Part shown: positions 59,930 to 64,000 of the stretch, in pieces
Position numbering within the stretch: the stretch's first letter is position 1
Layout: each line of letters begins with the position of its first letter
Assembly: GCF_003473485.1 (NCBI RefSeq)
Contig: NC_053044.1
Coordinates: 52,058,091-52,122,090, forward strand
Direction: 5' to 3'
Length of the DNA: 64,000 nucleotides
Source of the DNA: Medicago truncatula
Lineage: Eukaryota > Streptophyta > Magnoliopsida > Fabales > Fabaceae
Translations under genes and position numbers: made by a program
The notes under the pieces: generated by a model
Told to the model about the DNA's origin: nothing
Seen by the model: only the letters and a program-made list of their open reading frames with translations
Databases searched by the model: none

Positions 59930-61350
59930 GAAGATTGTTAAACCTGGAAATTTGTGTTCGATTAGCATGACTAAGGGAATAAAAGAAAAATTATGGAAGG
60001 AAGAAAAGATAATTAGTGGGGGATTTTGAATGTTTATTATTGTTTTTAATGTGGAGAGTCCCAGGTGAATGGTAATGTGTGAGTGTTTTTTAACAGAGGA
60101 CAAGCGGGGGTTTATGTCAATTGGAAAATTAAGGGAGGTGAGTGTTGAGTTTAAAACTGGAGGGAGTTGTATGCGATATTTAATGAAACCTCAAAGGGAT
60201 GTGAATGTAATTTCCCTATATTTTAAGTATATGCAAATCAGCTACTTGAGGGGATCATTTAATCAATCACATTTGAGGCCAATATTTTTTAGGCCCTGTC
60301 AAACATTAGTATTAGCCTAAAAGTCTAGGGTGTGATGTTAATTGCTCAATGGGATTTAAATTTGCTTCAACAAAGATGATTAGTGTGTCTTTCACAAAGG
60401 GATATATATTTAGTGAAGGGAATGATTTGATTACTTGTGACATGGAAAAAATTGAGAAAGGATTGACCATCTCTTGTTCAGAAGTTGCAAACCTTTTTAA
60501 CAGACAAATCTAAAATTACATGCTAGTCAGCATCGACAAGTTATGGTCAATTTATTTGGATATTTTCAATGTTTTAAAAACTAGGTCAGTTCGACAATTG
60601 GATTAATTCTAGTTATACCTTAGTCTGGTTGAACCGGAATGAGCTAGTTGAACCGCAGCGGGTTCAACTATTCTTACAGCTTTTTTTTTTTTATTTACTT
60701 TTTAAATATTTATTTATTTGTCATCTGGTTCAACCATGGTTGAACCGCTTGAACCATGACCCAAAGATCTCACCAGTTCGATTTCCGATCCAATTTTTTA
60801 AACACTGTATATTGAATTGGTCAATGGTTTCTTTGATGTTCCATTTTATTCAATTTGAGAAGTTAGAATGTCAATCGTCCTAACATGGCCAAAAGTCAAG
60901 CAGAGCAAATCTTTGTCCTGTTATTGTCAAATCATTAATTTAATGTGACAGGTAAGTGATGCTTATCTATTTTATTGTACTTTTCTTTGTTATACGTTAC
61001 TATTATGGATTGTATTCAACTTTGGCAAGTTGGTTGGAATCAACCCTCATCTTTTCCTGCTATGGTCTTCATTATTGGTCATATTTACTTTGCTTCCTAT
61101 CTTGCTGTAAGTCTCTGTCAAAATTTAATGGAAGAGACTTCACTGCTTCACCTAGATGGATGGTGAGTCTCCAAATCATTACTACCCTATCTGCTTTGCC
61201 AACTATTTTAAAAGGCAGTGTCTGTTGCAGGAACTTGAATATGTCTGTACTGTATTCACGTGACATTAGGAAGTTCTTGGCTAAATAGTTTTTTTTTTTG
61301 TTGCAAAATCTGAATCTGTTTACTTAGTTATATGATTAATTTTGTTAAAT
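59930..61350. other. Intergenic, no gene recognised
   Basis: Only short frames without domains (for example 60069-60320 and 60956-61288). Composition is AT-rich. Confidence 0.35.
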
Positions 61351-61353
61351 AAT

Positions 61354-61530
61354 GGCTATAGCGGCGCTATATTGCTATAGTATATCAGAATTTGAACAAA
61401 ACTCTATTATTATATGAAAGAACCTCTAGTTCTATCATTATACAATATACAATTTAGTACAAATTACAAAATATTGTCAAATAACGGTTATAGCGCATCG
61501 ATATAACCGTTATGATGATATGGTAGTACT
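61354..61530 (+). repeat. MITE-like repeat related to the one at 300-470
   Basis: AATGGCTATAGCGGCGCTAT followed by GAATTTGAACAAAA, then a second half-unit with AATAACGGTTATAGCGC. This is the same two-half-unit layout as in the BRCT gene intron, in the opposite orientation. Confidence 0.5.
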
Positions 61531-62217
61531 TAAATAGTTTGGTAGGGGTTGCATCATGATAAAAATTTAAATCTTCTGTTAAGATGATCGTGTCTTGAGT
61601 CCAAGCCTCCAAGGTGGAGTTTTTTAAGCTGGGAAATGTTTAAATTGGATGCTACCTTGAAGTCTCACGTAACTGCAACAATAAGCCATTATGCAAACTC
61701 TGTCTAAGATTTTGAATGGCTCATAAAACCTCAAACTATGTTTTTCATTGACCCCTTGGAATTCAACTTTCATGTTTAAATAATGCTTTTAAAAATATAT
61801 GTTTAAATAATCCAAGTGGCTGGGCTCAATTTCTTTAGCAGCATTGATCTTGTGAGGGAGGAATAAAGTTAATACCCGTAGAGTAAACTTTTTCTTGGAG
61901 AGGGACGAAAGACTTTAAACTGTGTCTTGATTAAGCATCTAATCGGAGATTAGTCTCATAGACGGTCTAAAGGACCGAAGTCTGTGGGAATACTATGTGG
62001 AGTCACTAGGATGTCAAAGACTCTAATTACGGTGGTTTTCAACTACATGTTTAAAACATCCACTTAATCATATACTCCCTCCTTTCTATATTGAGAGTTA
62101 CCCTTGCTTATTATACACATTAAAAAAAGATTACAATGAAATAAAAAGAATATAAGTTTATCAAATTAGCTTTATCAAGTATTAATATATTCATTATTAT
62201 TATGAAGGCAAAGTGAA

Positions 62218-62300
62218 GGGAGAGCCTTGATATAACAGGTAAAGTTGTTGTGATGTGATGGAAAGGTCACGAGTTCAAATGCAAACTAAAACAATTTTGA
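62218..62300 (+). mobile_element. tRNA-derived SINE fragment (Au-like)
   Basis: GGGAGAGCCTTGATATAACAGGTAAAGTTG (here read as A-box region GATATAACAGG then GTAAAGTTGTTGTGA) followed by B box GGTCACGAGTTCAAAT. This is the layout of the widespread angiosperm Au-type SINE, decayed and without its 3' tail. Confidence 0.6.
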
Positions 62301-64000
62301 GTTGAGACTTGAGAGTACTTATATACGCCTATTAATTAGAGAGTATCCATAGAAAACAAATATTTAATATTACATTAATAAGCGACATTAATTCATCATG
62401 TGTCGCAGAGAATAACATACTTTGCTTGCCTTCTATTACAAGTTTTTTATCTCTTTCATTTTCATATTTATTAAAAAAAGTAGTTGATATATTCAATGTG
62501 TTAATTGTGTATGAATATTCATAAAAATACAATTGTGTATAGACGTGTCTAAATTTAGCTTCTTTTGCGGTGTACCAGAATATCGGACCTAGATCACCAA
62601 GGTTGAATAACAATTTTTTCAACAAAGTGATTTTAGGGTAACCTGTAAACTTTAGCTTCTTATCTCTCAAGATAAACTAATAATAATGATAAAAGTTATA
62701 TTTAAATAAATAATAATAAGTATATGTAGTATTTTGAAATGTGACTTTTATTTAAGAATTTCTTTTAAGATGGACTTATATTAGTCTCTTTCCCCAGCAG
62801 CCCGAAATAATTGAAGTTCTTTGGCCTAGGCAGTTGTATGTATCTGTGGTTGCTTACTCCTTTAAGCAACTTGTCATGATGGATTATGAAGTATAACCAT
62901 GAAATTAAAGTTTGTTCAAAACTGGGCAACTTGCCAATACACTGAAACAACTATTGAGTAATCAATTCTGTTCTTGCTCTAGGAACATAACCATCGTTCG
63001 ATATATGTATAGGGCCCATGCAGAGTCAGTAAAACATACAATAATTTTTATGGAAAAATAACTCCCAGCTTTTGGAAGTTGCAGTGTTTTACACAGCTCG
63101 CTCTATATTCTTAAAGTCTGTTTGGTTGTAGTTCTTGTACGTGCTATACCCTTTATTTGTTGTTACTAATATTGTTGATAAAAAAAGTTGTTAAATTTCA
63201 CTAGATTCTTTGTCTTTCAAATTTTATGTGCATATTTTGTTGTTGATATTAACACCAAATTTTAACATGAATTGAGTCTAATTGAATCTAAGTGTGTGAG
63301 TCTCCCACGGCCACATAATATATTTCCCTTGCTCCTCCATCATATCGAACTTGACTCTGATATCACTTGTTGAAGAGTCCTCGATGTGACTTTGAGAAAC
63401 AACACCGATGGGAGAAGACAGTCCCCCTGCAAGGAAAAGTGCTGCTCTCATAGCAGACTGTGTTTAGTCTTTGTTATGGATGTGATATATCTTATGTTGA
63501 ATTCTGTCATATGGGCTGCTGCAAACCAATATAAAAAAAATCATTACGTTATCCGAGTAGCTAATGATCGTGATGGCAACACGATTTTGATACCACGTCT
63601 TCATACAAAATCTCAAGACAAGGGATCACGTCCCTTGTATATTCTTCAATTAACTCATTCCTAATTGATGCGAGACTAACCATTAACACTTTAACTGCAA
63701 CATTTTGGGAGCGGAAAATGGAGAAGTTGGGATATAACAAAAACAAATTAAAAAATGAAAGAAAAAGAAGGTAGCTAAAGTGTAACAATTGAAGGCCAGC
63801 TGGTAGCTGATTAGATATGACATATTCATTGTTCACACAAGATAGAAGAAGGCACAACATGGATCGATATAAATGTCCAAATATCTTTACTAATTTTCTA
63901 ATTAAGAATACAATAGAGTAAGAGTAAGGAAAGATGGAAAAACAGATAGTATAGTAATAAAAAGATAGCAGTTCCCCCTCCTCTATGAACTTTAATCCCA
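62301..64000. other. Right-hand intergenic region; possible decayed LTR-element junction
   Basis: No gene recognised. Near 63350 the complement reads AAGTGATATCAGAGTC, similar to a Copia-type initiator-Met tRNA primer-binding site (TGGTATCAGAGC), so an old LTR may lie to its right; its borders are not visible. A truncated Stowaway-like end (ACTCCCTCCTTTCTATATTG) is at about 62076. Confidence 0.3.

Overview
This is a 64-kb stretch of an AT-rich plant nuclear genome. Intron-rich genes, plant-only protein families (AP2/ERF, PORR, sterol HSD with a reticulon tail) and many small transposons show this. Protein and repeat character suggest a papilionoid legume such as Medicago; that is inference, not proof.

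Six genes are well supported. From the left: (1) the 5' part of a BRCT-domain gene on the minus strand, which runs off the window edge and carries an apparent U12-type AT-AC intron; (2) eIF3 subunit B, minus strand, 11 coding exons, 716 aa; (3) sterol 3beta-hydroxysteroid dehydrogenase/C-4 decarboxylase with a reticulon tail, minus strand, 12 exons, 562 aa; (4) an SNM1-type DNA cross-link repair nuclease with UBZ4, SAM and metallo-beta-lactamase/beta-CASP domains, plus strand, 10 exons, 674 aa; (5a,b) two tandem AP2/ERF (DREB-type) transcription factors, minus strand, single exon; (6) a single-exon PORR-domain organelle RNA-splicing protein, plus strand. A two-exon fragment near 3.1-3.4 kb and an ORF near 59.5 kb are unidentified. 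The genes do not form a pathway.

The rest is mostly transposon debris, much of it datable by target-site duplications (TSDs) read directly: a hAT element (21855-22364), a 1.4-kb MULE (23222-24654), a 2.06-kb Gypsy-type solo LTR (24738-26800), a Copia solo LTR inside an SNM1 intron (32613-32943), a small MULE holding a MURA transposase fragment (46137-46553) next to an older LINE-like insertion, a second LINE-like copy with a 15-bp TSD (47167-47755), and a GC-rich hAT element (58386-59188).

The most unusual large-scale structure is 20.6-31.1 kb. The DNA directly upstream of the sterol dehydrogenase gene and that directly upstream of the SNM1-type gene are homologous in inverted orientation, so two unrelated, divergently transcribed genes have related proximal upstream sequence about 120-150 bp from their start codons. 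The ERF pair lies in a segmental tandem duplication of which homologous blocks can be followed for more than 5 kb. I see no CRISPR array, bacterial operon, rRNA gene or convincing functional tRNA gene, and no clear case for a wholly new biological system.
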